From: Candidatus Aalborgicola bjergmarkensis
GTDB lineage: Bacteria > Pseudomonadota > Gammaproteobacteria > Burkholderiales > Burkholderiaceae_C
NCBI GenBank assembly: GCA_016708725.1
Contig: JADJFE010000003.1
Span: 372,001-436,000, forward strand
Direction: 5' to 3'
Length of the DNA stretch: 64,000 bases
This document shows positions 18,765 to 28,581 of this stretch, piece by piece (position 1 is the first letter of the stretch; every line of letters starts with the position of its first letter). The position numbers and the translations under genes were made by a program. The notes below the pieces were generated by a model. It made no database searches and was not told the origin of the DNA. It saw only the letters and a list, made by a program, of their open reading frames with translations.

Positions 18765-18894
18765 GATCTCTGAATCTGGTACGTTGGCCGCTCCTGGTTC
18801 CGACCAATGTTTCGATTCAAAACCAGCGTCTGACAGGGTATCGACCCGGCGCGGGGACAGGTTTACAGTCCCATGCAGGGACTAAAATGCCGCC

Positions 18895-19206
18895 ATGCGT
18901 GTGATCGCCCTGTCAACTTTACGAGATTTCTGGGAGCAGCCCCAGTACCGCGATGCCCAGGAGCCTCTGGTTGCGTGGCTGCAGGAGGTGCAGGCGTGTG
19001 TATGGCGTGCACCTGCCGATGTCAAAGCACAATTTGGCAACGCCAGCATCCTCAAAGGACGCCGGGTAGTGTTCAACATCAAGGGCAACGATTACCGTCT
19101 GGTGGTAGCCGTGGCGTATCGCTTTGCGGCGGTATATGTGAAATTTGTCGGCACCCATGCGCAGTACGATGCCATTGATGCAGATACCGTGGAGGTGCAA
19201 TCGTGA
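18895..19206 (+). CDS. higB: HigB-type mRNA interferase toxin
   Basis: 103 residues: MRVIALSTLRDFWEQ, ADVKAQFGNASIL, RVVFNIKGNDYRLVVAVAY and VYVKFVGTHAQYDAID. This is the RelE-fold HigB signature (HigB_toxin family). The toxin gene comes before the antitoxin, the inverted order typical of higBA. Its stop overlaps the antitoxin ATG by 4 nt. Confidence 0.92.
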   Translation: MRVIALSTLRDFWEQPQYRDAQEPLVAWLQEVQACVWRAPADVKAQFGNASILKGRRVVFNIKGNDYRLVVAVAYRFAAVYVKFVGTHAQYDAIDADTVEVQS

Positions 19207-19583
19207 ACGAATCCGAATGGGTACTGCGGCCAATCCGCACCGAGCAAGACTACCGTGCCGCGCTGCAATGCGCCGAAGCTTTTTTTGACGCGCCAGAGGA
19301 GCCAGACCCGCAAAGCTCGCAAGGGGCTTATTTCGATGCTTTGCTCACCCTGATCGAGGCCTATGAGCGCAAACATTGTCCGATTGACCCGCCAGACCCC
19401 ATCGAGGCAATCAAGTTTCGGATGGAGCAGCAGGGGCTTAAACCAAAGGACTTGCAGCCGATGATTGGCGGTCTGAACCGGGTGTATGAGGTGCTGGCGC
19501 GCAAACGTCCGCTCACCTTGGCAATGGTACGCAAGCTGCACGTCGGACTGGGTATCGCAGCCGAAAGCCTGATTCGGCAATGA
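19203..19583 (+). CDS. higA: HigA-type antitoxin
   Basis: 126 residues. The N-terminal half is acidic; the C-terminal half is a helix-turn-helix (IEAIKFRMEQQGLKPKDLQPMIG, then VYEVLARKRPLTLAMVRKL), typical of the long HigA/YgjM antitoxins paired with this kind of HigB. It binds the toxin and autoregulates the operon. Intact and translationally coupled. Confidence 0.9.
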   Translation: MNESEWVLRPIRTEQDYRAALQCAEAFFDAPEEPDPQSSQGAYFDALLTLIEAYERKHCPIDPPDPIEAIKFRMEQQGLKPKDLQPMIGGLNRVYEVLARKRPLTLAMVRKLHVGLGIAAESLIRQ

Positions 19584-19680
19584 ACTGTGCGGACCAGCGT
19601 TGAGTTGCTCCGGCCACCGGGCATAGTCGCCCGGAGCGTCCGTTCATTGGCGAGTAGCGCTGGGCTTTCCAGACCAATCC

Positions 19681-19742
19681 ACTATGAAGATGGTAGCTTC
19701 TCCCGCAAGATCCACAGTGCTTGTGGCCATTTTTGGCATGCA
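19681..19742. repeat. Short intergenic repeat, copy 4
   Basis: tggtagcttctcccgcaaga followed by tccacagtgcttgtggccat, a diverged relative of the copies at 17685 and 18216. It sits in the 440-bp gap between higA and uma2; 19743-19929 holds no recognisable gene. Confidence 0.55.
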
Positions 19743-19929
19743 CAGCTTGCCCGCTTCGTTGGCTACTGCCAAATGGATAAAGTCGAGCTGAACGAAAACA
19801 CATGATCGCATTGTGAACCGGTCCCGGACATTTAGCCAGTTTAGAATCCGGCGCTTATGCACTTTTTATGCACTTTTCCAGGCAAGTGACGCCCTCCCCC
19901 GCCGATACCCCCAAGCACCAGCATTGCAC

Positions 19930-20023
19930 CTGCACCATGTACGCAACGCCTTTATCCATGCACTTTACTGCGCCCTTACCCCTGCAAAGCGGTGTGCGCC
20001 TGGGTGATCCGGGCAAGAAGTAA
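19930..20023 (+). pseudogene. metX-head/argG-tail chimeric fragment
   Basis: From 19937 an ATG opens [19 protein letters not shown], which repeats the first 19 codons of the real metX at 20642 with one difference, including the ctgcac leader. It then runs into GDPGKK and TAA, matching the last codons of argG (GDAGKK). The 28-codon product joins two unrelated gene ends, so it is a recombination scar. Its TAA is immediately followed by the ATG of the Uma2 gene. Confidence 0.7.
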
Positions 20024-20593
20024 ATGGGACTCCCTCAAGCCATTCACACCATGACCGCACAGGAGTTCTCTGCGTGGGAACTGGACCAGCCCGAGCGCCA
20101 TGAATTCTTTCGCGGTGAAGTGTTCCGGGTTTTTGGCATGGGCGGGGCGCGGCGCGAGCATGTCCGTGTGACCATGAACATCGCCCGCTCACTTGACAAC
20201 CATCTTCGCGGCACACCTTGCCAGGTCTATATGGCCGACATGAAGGTTCACGTTGCAGCCACTGGCGACATGTTCTACCCCGATATTCTGGTGACCTGCG
20301 ACCCACAGGACCTGCGTGCCTCGCTGGAGATGCACAACCCGAAGCTGATTATCGAAGTACTCTCCCCTTCAACCGCCACCTTTGATCGTGGCGATAAATT
20401 CCTGAGCTACCGGCGTATCGACGCCTTGCAGGAATATGCACTGGTGGACCCTCACGCCAAGACCTTTGAGGTGTACCGTCGTCAGGCCAATTTGCGCGAC
20501 TGGCTGCTGACGCAAGGCAACACGGAAGAAGGCATGGTACTGCACAGTGTTGCCCTGACGCTGCCAGCGGATGTGCTATTCGAGAACGTCTGA
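20024..20593 (+). CDS. Uma2-family PD-(D/E)XK-fold protein (DUF820)
   Basis: 189 residues. Family motifs are present: MTAQEFSAWELDQPERHEFFRGEVF, YMADMKVHVAATGDMFYPDILVTC (with the PD of the nuclease motif), and PKLIIEVLSPSTATFDRGDKFLSYRRI followed by LQEYALVDP. Uma2 proteins adopt a restriction-endonuclease-like fold and are often associated with mobile DNA; the activity is mostly unproven. The last ~25 codons and 60 nt downstream are duplicated at 30069-30191. Confidence 0.88.
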   Translation: MGLPQAIHTMTAQEFSAWELDQPERHEFFRGEVFRVFGMGGARREHVRVTMNIARSLDNHLRGTPCQVYMADMKVHVAATGDMFYPDILVTCDPQDLRASLEMHNPKLIIEVLSPSTATFDRGDKFLSYRRIDALQEYALVDPHAKTFEVYRRQANLRDWLLTQGNTEEGMVLHSVALTLPADVLFENV

Positions 20594-20641
20594 ACCGTTT
20601 ACCATGCTCCTCTTTTCCTAGCTCGACCCATTCCCTGCACC

Positions 20642-21790
20642 ATGTACGCAACGCCCTTGTCCATGCACTTTGCCGCACCTTTGCCCCTGCAAAGCGGTGC
20701 CAGCTTGCGTGACTACCATCTGAGCTATGAAACCTACGGCACGCTCAATCCCACCCGATCCAATGCCGTGCTGATTTGTCACGCACTCAATGCCTCGCAC
20801 CATGTCGCCGGGGTCTACCAGGGGCAGGAGCGCTCCGAAGGCTGGTGGGACAACATGATCGGGCCGGGCAAGCCGCTGGATACCGAGCGGTTTTTCGTCA
20901 TTGGCGTCAACAACCTGGGTTCGTGCTTCGGCTCCACCGGCCCCATGCACCCCAATCCCGATTCGCCCACCGGCCAGCCGTATGGTGCGGACTTTCCGGT
21001 CGTGACGGTGGAAGACTGGGTAGATGCCCAAGCACGGCTACTGGATGCGCTGGGCATAGAAACCCTGGCAGCGGTCATGGGCGGCTCGCTGGGCGGCATG
21101 CAGGCCCTGAGCTGGACGCTGCAGTACCCCAGCCGGGTGCGCCATGCCGTGGTCGTGGCCAGCGCGCCGAATCTGACCGCCGAAAACATCGCTTTTAACG
21201 AAGTGGCGCGCCGGGCCATTGTGACCGACCCGGATTTTCATGGTGGCCACTTTTACGCGCACAACACCGTTCCCAAGCGCGGATTGCGCATTGCGCGCAT
21301 GATCGGCCACATCACCTACCTCAGCGACGATGTGATGAATGAGAAATTCGGTCGCACGCTACGCGACACCATCACCAGCGCAACGGGCTATAAATTCAGT
21401 ACGCAGGACATCGAATTCCAGATTGAAAGCTACCTGCGCCACCAGGGTGACAAGTTTGCCGAATACTTTGATGCCAACACCTATTTGCTCATCACCCGTG
21501 CGCTGGATTACTTTGACCCGGCACGCGCCTTCAGAGGCAACCTGAGCCGGGCGCTGGCACAAGCCACGGCCAAATTTTTGGTAGTGAGCTTTAGTACCGA
21601 CTGGCGTTTCAGCCCCAAACGCAGCCGCGAAATCGTCAAAGCTCTGCTCGATAACCAGCACGATGTCAGCTACGCCGAAATCGACGCACGCCATGGCCAC
21701 GATGCGTTTTTGCTCGATGACGCACGCTACATGGGCGTGGTCCGCTCTTATTTCGAGAGAATATTCAACGCATCAGGAGCCAAGCCATGA
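20642..21790 (+). CDS. metX: Homoserine O-acyltransferase
   Basis: 382 residues of the alpha/beta hydrolase MetX family. It has [22 protein letters not shown], the nucleophile elbow [10 protein letters not shown], and the late catalytic Asp (FSTDWRFSP) and His (HGHDAFLLD). It acylates homoserine in methionine synthesis; acetyl versus succinyl specificity cannot be decided by eye. The 3' end overlaps metW by 4 nt. The first ~30 nt are repeated at 19937 and 30192. Confidence 0.96.
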   Translation: MYATPLSMHFAAPLPLQSGASLRDYHLSYETYGTLNPTRSNAVLICHALNASHHVAGVYQGQERSEGWWDNMIGPGKPLDTERFFVIGVNNLGSCFGSTGPMHPNPDSPTGQPYGADFPVVTVEDWVDAQARLLDALGIETLAAVMGGSLGGMQALSWTLQYPSRVRHAVVVASAPNLTAENIAFNEVARRAIVTDPDFHGGHFYAHNTVPKRGLRIARMIGHITYLSDDVMNEKFGRTLRDTITSATGYKFSTQDIEFQIESYLRHQGDKFAEYFDANTYLLITRALDYFDPARAFRGNLSRALAQATAKFLVVSFSTDWRFSPKRSREIVKALLDNQHDVSYAEIDARHGHDAFLLDDARYMGVVRSYFERIFNASGAKP

Positions 21791-22368
21791 GCGATCTGCG
21801 CACCTTGCATGCCATCGCCGAACTGGTGCCCCAGGGTTCGCGCGTGCTGGACCTGGGCTGTGGAAATGGTGCCATGCTGGCACATCTGCAAAGCGCACGC
21901 GGCTGCACCGGCTACGGCGTGGAAATCGACGATGCCAACGTGCAGGCCTGCGTGCAACGCGGGGTCAATGTGCTGCAACTCAACCTTGAAGACGGCCTGG
22001 CAGTATTCGATGATGCATCCTTCGACGTCGTGCTACAGATCGACACGCTGCAGAACCTGCGCAACGCCGAGACCATGCTGCGTGAAACGGTGCGCGTGGG
22101 CCGCATCGGCATTGTGACGTTTCCGAACTTCGCGCACTGGCCCAACCGCCTGAGCGTGCTGCGCGGGCGCATGCCGGTCACACGCCGCCTGCCCTACCAG
22201 TGGTACGACACGCCCAATATCCGCGTAGGCACCCATGCCGACCTGGCCATCCTGGCCGCACGCAATGGCCTGCGGATACACGACAGCTTTGGCCTGCAAG
22301 AGGGCCGGTGTGTACGCCTGTTGCCGAACCTGCTGGCTGGCACTTCGGTGTACAAGCTGGCACGTTGA
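21787..22368 (+). CDS. metW: MetW methionine biosynthesis methyltransferase-like protein
   Basis: 193 residues with the SAM-binding motif [23 protein letters not shown], and the MetW-specific stretch [21 protein letters not shown] plus [10 protein letters not shown]. MetW is required with MetX for homoserine acylation in beta-proteobacteria. The start overlaps the metX stop, so the two are translationally coupled. Confidence 0.95.
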   Translation: MSDLRTLHAIAELVPQGSRVLDLGCGNGAMLAHLQSARGCTGYGVEIDDANVQACVQRGVNVLQLNLEDGLAVFDDASFDVVLQIDTLQNLRNAETMLRETVRVGRIGIVTFPNFAHWPNRLSVLRGRMPVTRRLPYQWYDTPNIRVGTHADLAILAARNGLRIHDSFGLQEGRCVRLLPNLLAGTSVYKLAR

Positions 22369-22386
22369 TGTTCATGTCTGCAAAAT

Positions 22387-24834
22387 ATGCCGACTCCCAG
22401 CCCTTTTATGACGACTGCGGCCTTACACGCTTCCGACAGCCTGGGTCGGTTTGAGTTGCGCAGGATATTGGGCCAGGGCGCCCAGTCCACCGTATGGCTG
22501 GCATTTGACCCGCGCATGGAGCGGGAGGTGGCCATCAAGGTGATGCGCCCCGGTGCCGGCTCCGACACCCAGGCCATTGCCCAGTGGCTGCAAGAGGCCC
22601 GCAGCGTCAGCCGCGTGGCGCATCCGAATATCGTCGCGGTGCATGAGGCGGACATTCAGGATTCCCACCCCTACCTGGTGTTTGAGTATGTCGCTGGCCA
22701 GACCCTGCATCAGTTGTTGTCGCAACGTGGCGCACTGCCGCCTGTTGAAGCGGTCGGTTTGATGATGGATGTGCTGGATGCCATTGCCGCCGCCCATGCC
22801 GCCGGTGTGGTGCACCGCGATCTCAAACCTTCCAATGTTCTGGTGGGTGCCAACGGCCATGCGCGGGTCACGGACTTTGGCATTGCAGCACGCATCCGCG
22901 ATAAAAATAGCACCGGGCCAGATACACCCAGCGGGGGTACTGCGGGCTATATGTCGCCCGAGGCAGCCAATGGCGATGCGCCATCGGCCTGCATGGACAT
23001 TTTTTCAGCGGGTGTGGTGCTGGCTGAATTGCTGATCGGCAAACCCCTTATCCAGGAAACGGATGCACACCGCGCCATCTACCGCGTTTTGAACGAACAA
23101 CTGGTTTTACCAGCGAACATGGGTGTCGGCGTGGATGACCAGTTGCGCGCCATCGTCATGCGGGCCATTGCCAAGGACCCGGTGCAGCGTTTTGCCAGCG
23201 CACGCGCGTTCTGGAACGAACTGGAGCTATGGGCCAAGCCGGTATCTGGCTCTGTGCAGGGCGAAGGCCAACAGGCAAGCCACCATGGCACGCTGGAATT
23301 CATGTTGCGTCGCATACGCCACAAAAGTGATTTTCCGGCCCTTTCAGACTCCGTGGTACGCATCCAGAAAATGGCCACCTCGGAGACGGAAAGCCTCAAC
23401 AGCGTCACCAATGAGATATTGAAGGATGTGGCGTTGACCAATAAGTTGTTGCGTCTGGTCAACAGTGCTTACTACGGGCGCGGGGGCAACATCAGCACGG
23501 TATCACGAGCGGTCAGCCTGGTCGGGTTTGAGGGCATACGCAATATGGCCTTGAGCCTGGTGCTGCTGGAGCATATGCAGGACAAGGTGCATGCAGCACA
23601 CCTCAAGGACGAGTTCCTGCGTTCGCTCATGGCCGGCTCGATTGCCAGCGAAATGTGCCCCGTGCAGCATGACAGGGAAGACGCCTTTATTGGCGCCATG
23701 TTTCAAAATCTGGGGCGGCTTTTAGTGGAGTTTTACTTTCCCGAGGAAGCGCGCCAGATACACCATCTGATGCAATCCAAGCGTGAGAGCGTGACGGAAC
23801 ATACCGCATCCGTACGCATTTTGGGCCTGAGCCTTGAGCAACTGGGCTTGGGTGTTGCCAGGGCGTGGGGTTTACCGGCGAACATTCAGCGTTGCATGTG
23901 CAAGCCGGAAGGGTCGCCCCCTTCCAGAACGCCCAAGGAAAAGGAAGAGCGCATACGCTGGCTCGCGCTGGCGGCCAATGAAATTGCGGATGTGTTGCTG
24001 CAATACGCACCGGACGAAATCCAGGCCCGCATCATCCTGGTGACGCGCAAGTATGCACAAACCATGGCGACTGCATCCAGCGACTTGCTGGACCGAACCG
24101 TGCGTGGCCGACAAAAACTGATCGAAATGGCAACTGCCATGGATATTCAGGTAGCACACGGATCCATGGCAGCAAGGCTCTTGGTACCGCCCAACAGAGG
24201 ATCTACCCAGACGCCCGACAATGCAATCCTGGCTGAGGATCGTCTGGAGAATTTTGAGCTGCAGTCCACCCAGCCCATGCTGCCACCAGCCAAAAATATC
24301 GTCATCGTCAAAACAACACGGGTGGCGCAAGTGTTGACTGCCGGGATTCAAGACGTTACCAACGCCATGGTGGAGGATTTCAAACTCTCGGATGTGCTAC
24401 GCATGATTCTGGAAACCATGTACCGCGCCCTGGAGTTTGATCGCGTCATTTTTTGCATGCGCGAGGCCAAGACGGACATGATGACGGGCCGCTTTGGCCT
24501 GGGGTCGGAGGTTGATGTATACGTCAAGACCTTCAAATTCCCAATGAAAGACAATACCCGTGAGCTGTTCGCCGTGGTCTGCGCCAATGGCTCCGACAGC
24601 ATGATCAGCGACGCGCATGACGCGCCCATTGTGCATCGCTTGCCCGAGTGGTACCGCAAAGGACTCAACGCGCCCACTTTTTTGCTCTTGCCACTGCAAA
24701 TTAAGGGGGCGGCATTCGGATTGATCTACGCCGACAAGAAACTAAAGGGCGCACTGGAACTGGATGAGAAAGAGCTTGGCCTGTTACGGACCTTGCGCAA
24801 CCAGGCACTGATGGCGTTCAAACAGTCCAGTTGA
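22387..24834 (+). CDS. Ser/Thr kinase-HDOD-GAF regulatory protein
   Basis: 815 residues. It has a Hanks-type kinase (about 20-280) with GQGAQSTVWLAFD, AIKVM, HRDLKPSNVLV, DFGIAA and GYMSPEA. An HDOD domain (about 300-510) carries VNSAYYGRGGNISTVSRAV and HD-like surroundings. A GAF-like domain (about 650-810) lies at the C-terminus. No membrane segment is obvious, so it is probably cytoplasmic. HDOD proteins lack metal-dependent catalysis and act in signalling hubs. It lies 18 nt after metW and may share its transcript. Two parts of its 3' half are duplicated at 30222-30907. Confidence 0.88.
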   Translation: MPTPSPFMTTAALHASDSLGRFELRRILGQGAQSTVWLAFDPRMEREVAIKVMRPGAGSDTQAIAQWLQEARSVSRVAHPNIVAVHEADIQDSHPYLVFEYVAGQTLHQLLSQRGALPPVEAVGLMMDVLDAIAAAHAAGVVHRDLKPSNVLVGANGHARVTDFGIAARIRDKNSTGPDTPSGGTAGYMSPEAANGDAPSACMDIFSAGVVLAELLIGKPLIQETDAHRAIYRVLNEQLVLPANMGVGVDDQLRAIVMRAIAKDPVQRFASARAFWNELELWAKPVSGSVQGEGQQASHHGTLEFMLRRIRHKSDFPALSDSVVRIQKMATSETESLNSVTNEILKDVALTNKLLRLVNSAYYGRGGNISTVSRAVSLVGFEGIRNMALSLVLLEHMQDKVHAAHLKDEFLRSLMAGSIASEMCPVQHDREDAFIGAMFQNLGRLLVEFYFPEEARQIHHLMQSKRESVTEHTASVRILGLSLEQLGLGVARAWGLPANIQRCMCKPEGSPPSRTPKEKEERIRWLALAANEIADVLLQYAPDEIQARIILVTRKYAQTMATASSDLLDRTVRGRQKLIEMATAMDIQVAHGSMAARLLVPPNRGSTQTPDNAILAEDRLENFELQSTQPMLPPAKNIVIVKTTRVAQVLTAGIQDVTNAMVEDFKLSDVLRMILETMYRALEFDRVIFCMREAKTDMMTGRFGLGSEVDVYVKTFKFPMKDNTRELFAVVCANGSDSMISDAHDAPIVHRLPEWYRKGLNAPTFLLLPLQIKGAAFGLIYADKKLKGALELDEKELGLLRTLRNQALMAFKQSS

Positions 24835-24860
24835 CACCCGGGGTCAAAACCAAATTACTC

Positions 24861-25050
24861 TTAATACAATAGCTTCTCCCACTTATCCCATAAGGCTTAC
24901 AGCCCGATTTGCCATGCAAAAACACCCGACAACGGCCCGTTTTGCCCCTCATGGCGGTATCAGCATCGCCTTGACCCGTTTTGATGGGCAAAATTCAGGG
25001 CAAATCGGGCTGTACGCCTTATGGGATAAGCGGGTGCAGCTATGTTTTTC
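24861..25050. repeat. ~180-bp inverted-repeat element, copy A
   Basis: The outer arms are complementary: agcttctcccacttatccc ataaggcttacagcccgattt on the left pairs with aaatcgggctgtacgcct tatgggataagcgggtgcagct on the right, about 40 bp with few mismatches. The interior is ~90 bp and non-coding. Copies B-D are at 30933, 38627 and 50361 and a partial copy E at the right edge. It lies between the kinase-HDOD gene and the convergent ATPase operon, and could fold as one long hairpin in either transcript. It resembles a MITE, but no clear target duplication was found. Confidence 0.8.
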
Positions 25051-25077
25051 CCTGCAGTGAGCAGTTGACATTGGGCG

Positions 25078-28000
25078 CTACGTCGGGTGCCATGCCTCCC
25101 CCGGAATGGCGCCCGGCAAGGCGCGCAGCTCCTGAAGCACCTCCCCCGCCAGTGTCAGCACCTCCGGTGCCGCACCGGCCAGTGCTTCGCCACTGGCGGC
25201 GGCACGGAGCGCCAAAGAAAACGGCAACAAAAAGGACTCCCAGGCACTGACCTCCATCAGCTCTGCCAGTTGTGGCCCCAGACCCATCGGGTGGCATTCC
25301 CAACATTGCTCGCGCAGGCGGAAAAAGGCATTGGCGTCCCCAGCGGATGCCGTCTGCGCCAGCCTCTCCAATGCCTGCGCAGCTAGGTCGCGGTTGCCCA
25401 GCCATAGGTGGGCTTGTAAGCACAGTGGAATATCATCGTCGTCGCTTGGCACAACTTCAAGCACCTTGCGGAAACTGCGGTTCGCATCACTTCGGTTGCC
25501 GCGCACGACCTGTAGCCGAGCCAGATTCGCCAGCGGATAGGCGTATTTCTCATCGAGTTCGATGGCGCGGCGGTAGGCGGCCTCGGCTTCATCAAAGCGC
25601 TTGAGGTGGTCTTGCAGCAGGTCGCCCAGGCCGTTCCAGGGCCAGGCGTATTTCTCATCGAGTTCGATGGCGCGGCGGTAGGCGGCCTCGGCTTCATCAA
25701 AGCGCTTGAGGTGGTTTTTCAGCAGGTGGCCCAGGCCGTTCCAGGGATGGGCGTTTTTCTCATCGAGTTCGATGGCGCGGCGGTAGGCGGCCTCGGCTTC
25801 ATCAAAGCGCTTGAGGTGGTTTTTCAGCAGGTGGCCCAGGCCGTTCCAGGGCCAGGCGTTTTTCTCATCGAGTTCGATGGCGCGGCGGTAGGCGGCCTCG
25901 GCTTCATCAAAGCGCTTGAGGTGGTCTTGCAGCAGGTTGCCCAGGCCGTTCCAGGGATAGGCGTATTTCTCATCGAGTTCGATGGCGCGGCGGTAGGCGG
26001 CCTCGGCTTCATCAAAGCGCTTGAGGTGGTTTTTCAGCAGGTTGCCCAGGCCGTTCCAGGGATGGGCGTTTTTCTCATCGAGTTCGATGGCGCGGCGGTA
26101 GGCGGCCTCGGCTTCATCAAAGCGCTTGAGGTGCTCTTGCAGCAGGTTGCCCAGGCCGTTCCAGGGATGGGCGTTTTTCTCATCGAGTTCGATGGCGCGG
26201 CGGTAGGCGGCCTCGGCTTCATCAAAGCGCTTGAGGTGCTCTTGCAGCAGGTTGCCCAGGCCGTTCCAGGGCCAGGCGTTTTTCTCATCGAGTTCGATGG
26301 CGCGGCGGTAGGCGGCCTCGGCTTCATCAAAGCGCTTGAGGTGCTCTTGCAGCAGGTTGCCCAGGCCGTTCCAGGGCCAGGCGTTTTTCTCATCGAGTTC
26401 GATGGCGCGGCGGTAGGCGGCCTCGGCTTCATCAAAGCGCTTGAGGTGGTTTTTCAGCAGGTTGCCCAGGCCGTTCCAGGGCCAGGCGTTTTTCTCATCG
26501 AGTTCGATGGCGCGGCGGTAGGCGGCCTCGGCTTCATCAAAGTGCTTGAGGTGGTCTTGCAGCAGGTTGCCCAGGCCGTTCCAGGGCCAGGCGTTTTTCT
26601 CATCGAGTTCGATGGCGCGGCGGTAGGCTTTCTCGACCCAGGTGTCATGGTGTTTGGCACTCAATAGGTCCAGTGCGAATTGGTAGGCTCCCATATCGCT
26701 GGCAAAGCAGTGCTCCAGTTGCGCAAAGGCCAATTTGCTGTCTTGGCAATCGGGGAAGAAGTCGCCATCGCGCACCGCTTCATAGACCTTGCGGGTTGCT
26801 GCCTGCCCTTGTTTATCTTCAAAGACAGCTTCCTCCTCTTTGAATAGGTTAACCAAGGCTTTGAATTGCCATTCGCTTAAGGTCAGCGCAGCGTTTGCAA
26901 CCCTTTCCTTGTCTTCAAGCGAGAGCGATATAAGGCCCTTTAGCCCCGCCACCCAACCGCTTGCCGCATTTCCTTGTGCATGGGAGCATAGACGCAGCTT
27001 GGCCTCCAGTGCGTCAAAGCGCGCCAGGTAATCCGCAGCGGATTTGAATTCAGCATGTGCGCCGTCTGACTCCAGCAAACCGGGCAGCAGTTTGGCGACG
27101 GACTGGCGGGTGCGGCAACTCTCCCGGTGGACGGCAGACATCACACTCCATTCCAGAGCCAAGCCGTTCTCACCCATGGCTGCGGCAATGGCGCGTGAAT
27201 ACTCCAGCGAATCGCCGTCATTGAGTTCGCCGTGCCGGTGGCGCTTGATGCGTTGGCTGGCCACATGGTCAAGTTCATTGCGGCTGTACCACATGCGCAT
27301 GAACTCCACCAGCCAGGCCAGGCGTTGGCGCACGCGGCGCGAGCCGCTGCGCATCAGGTGCCAGACGTTGAACAGGCGCTCTGCTGCCTGATATCCACTG
27401 CGCTTAGTCGGCCCGGTAAGGCGGGTCTTTTCGACCAACCCGGCGGCTTCCAGCTTTGTAAGTTGGCCGCTCAGCGTGCTGGCGACAATGCCGGAAACCT
27501 CTGCCAGCTCGCGCACTCCCATCGGGTGCCAGTTTTCCATCAGGTGGGCGAACAGTTTTCGGGGCAGGTCGGCCAGTGCGTCCATGCGAGCCATGTAGAG
27601 CGGGGTCATGATGTCGAGCAGAACTTTCAGGTCTGACTGGCCGCTGTCTTCGCCACCGCTGGCAAATAGCTCGTACAGCATCACGGTGGCGCGCGGGTTG
27701 CCGCCGGTCAGTACGCGCAAGGCTTTCAGGCGCTCGGGCCGGGTGTCGAGAATGCGGGCCATTTCCTGTTCGGCGGGCTCACCCCTGGTTGCTTTTCCGG
27801 CACCAAAGCGCCGCGCCAGCGACAGCAGTGCGGTGCGCATGTCATCCACGGACAGGGGTAGCAGTTCGTGCAGGGTAAAAAAGTCGTGAAAGGTGTCGTG
27901 GTAGAGGTGCTGGCTTTCCAGCGCCTCATAACTCGCACCGATCCAGAACAGGCCGCACTGGTGCGACAACGTCTTGCGCAAGCGCCACAGGGTGGTGGCG

Positions 28001-28581
28001 CTTGCATCGCCGTTGGCGGTGCTGCTTTCGCCGCTGGACAAGGAGGCAAACAGTTGGTCGCTGCTGTCAATCAGCAAGACCAGGCCACGATGGTGCTTGT
28101 CGATCCAGGCGGTCATGACTTCCAGCGCGGCGGCTTCGCGCTGGTTTGGCGCAAGCGCTTCCAGGCGCGCAATTTGCGCGTCCAGGGCCATCAGTTCAGC
28201 GGGCGTGGCTCCCTCACGGCTCAACGCGTCGGCCAGGGCATCTAGCACATTGAACCAGAACTCGGCCAAGGTGCGAACCGTGTATTGCACCTCGGGAAAG
28301 GTCAGCGCCAGCCATTTGGCGGCGAGTTCGGGCGCGTCGGCAATGGAAAGTGCCAGGCGGCGCAGCAGGGTGGTTTTGCCCATGCCGCGATGGCCGGTGA
28401 TAAGTATGTGCTGGAGGACTTGATCAGGGCTGGCATCGGTCAGTGCTTCGACCAGCTCTGCCAGTTCGGTTTGCCTTACGGCAAAGATGGCCCGTAATTC
28501 ATCCGGCCCCCATAGGTGCGGGTTGTATTTAAGCGAGGCATTCAGCGGCATATCGGCTGCGTTGACGGGTTCAGAACGCAT
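25078..28581 (-). CDS. ORC/Cdc6-like AAA ATPase with winged helix and expanded TPR array
   Basis: 1167 residues. The N-terminal ATPase has Walker A ITGHRGMGKTTLL (about 60-75) and Walker B RGLVLLIDSSDQLF. A winged-helix region (about 355-420, VRELAEVSGIVASTLSGQL) follows, then a helical region. About residues 650-1015 hold ten 35-residue TPR-like repeats of the type YRRAIELDEKNAWPWNGLG, followed by a decayed unit and a helical C-terminus. The architecture (ATPase, wHTH, repeat sensor) resembles STAND-type signalling ATPases. No nuclease, TIR or protease domain is recognisable, so the output is unknown. The ATG overlaps the upstream ATPase gene by 11 bp, so the two form an operon. Confidence 0.82.
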   Translation of the reverse strand: MRSEPVNAADMPLNASLKYNPHLWGPDELRAIFAVRQTELAELVEALTDASPDQVLQHILITGHRGMGKTTLLRRLALSIADAPELAAKWLALTFPEVQYTVRTLAEFWFNVLDALADALSREGATPAELMALDAQIARLEALAPNQREAAALEVMTAWIDKHHRGLVLLIDSSDQLFASLSSGESSTANGDASATTLWRLRKTLSHQCGLFWIGASYEALESQHLYHDTFHDFFTLHELLPLSVDDMRTALLSLARRFGAGKATRGEPAEQEMARILDTRPERLKALRVLTGGNPRATVMLYELFASGGEDSGQSDLKVLLDIMTPLYMARMDALADLPRKLFAHLMENWHPMGVRELAEVSGIVASTLSGQLTKLEAAGLVEKTRLTGPTKRSGYQAAERLFNVWHLMRSGSRRVRQRLAWLVEFMRMWYSRNELDHVASQRIKRHRHGELNDGDSLEYSRAIAAAMGENGLALEWSVMSAVHRESCRTRQSVAKLLPGLLESDGAHAEFKSAADYLARFDALEAKLRLCSHAQGNAASGWVAGLKGLISLSLEDKERVANAALTLSEWQFKALVNLFKEEEAVFEDKQGQAATRKVYEAVRDGDFFPDCQDSKLAFAQLEHCFASDMGAYQFALDLLSAKHHDTWVEKAYRRAIELDEKNAWPWNGLGNLLQDHLKHFDEAEAAYRRAIELDEKNAWPWNGLGNLLKNHLKRFDEAEAAYRRAIELDEKNAWPWNGLGNLLQEHLKRFDEAEAAYRRAIELDEKNAWPWNGLGNLLQEHLKRFDEAEAAYRRAIELDEKNAHPWNGLGNLLQEHLKRFDEAEAAYRRAIELDEKNAHPWNGLGNLLKNHLKRFDEAEAAYRRAIELDEKYAYPWNGLGNLLQDHLKRFDEAEAAYRRAIELDEKNAWPWNGLGHLLKNHLKRFDEAEAAYRRAIELDEKNAHPWNGLGHLLKNHLKRFDEAEAAYRRAIELDEKYAWPWNGLGDLLQDHLKRFDEAEAAYRRAIELDEKYAYPLANLARLQVVRGNRSDANRSFRKVLEVVPSDDDDIPLCLQAHLWLGNRDLAAQALERLAQTASAGDANAFFRLREQCWECHPMGLGPQLAELMEVSAWESFLLPFSLALRAAASGEALAGAAPEVLTLAGEVLQELRALPGAIPGEAWHPT
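25529..26627 (-). repeat. Tandem array of ten 105-bp repeats inside the TPR-ATPase gene
   Basis: The block cggtaggcggcctcggcttc recurs at exact 105-bp spacing from about 25571 to 26516, giving ten full units and a partial unit at each side. Units are nearly identical in DNA. Differences cluster at a few codons: N/Y and W/H/Y in the helix-A turn, N/H/D after GLG, and QE/KN/QD after LL. Each unit is 35 codons, so unit gain or loss keeps the frame. Near-identity at silent sites shows recent expansion or gene conversion. Confidence 0.95.

Noticed and set aside
25529..26627. CRISPR array
   Set aside because: The repeats are 105 bp, contiguous without spacers and in frame with a protein; CRISPR repeats are 23-50 bp with unique spacers.
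25606..26667. Long antisense open frame of repeated VFLIEFDGAAVGGLGFIKAL units opposite the TPR array
   Set aside because: It exists only because each 105-bp unit lacks stops in this frame; it has no ribosome site, no start and no homologous fold, and is a shadow of the TPR gene.
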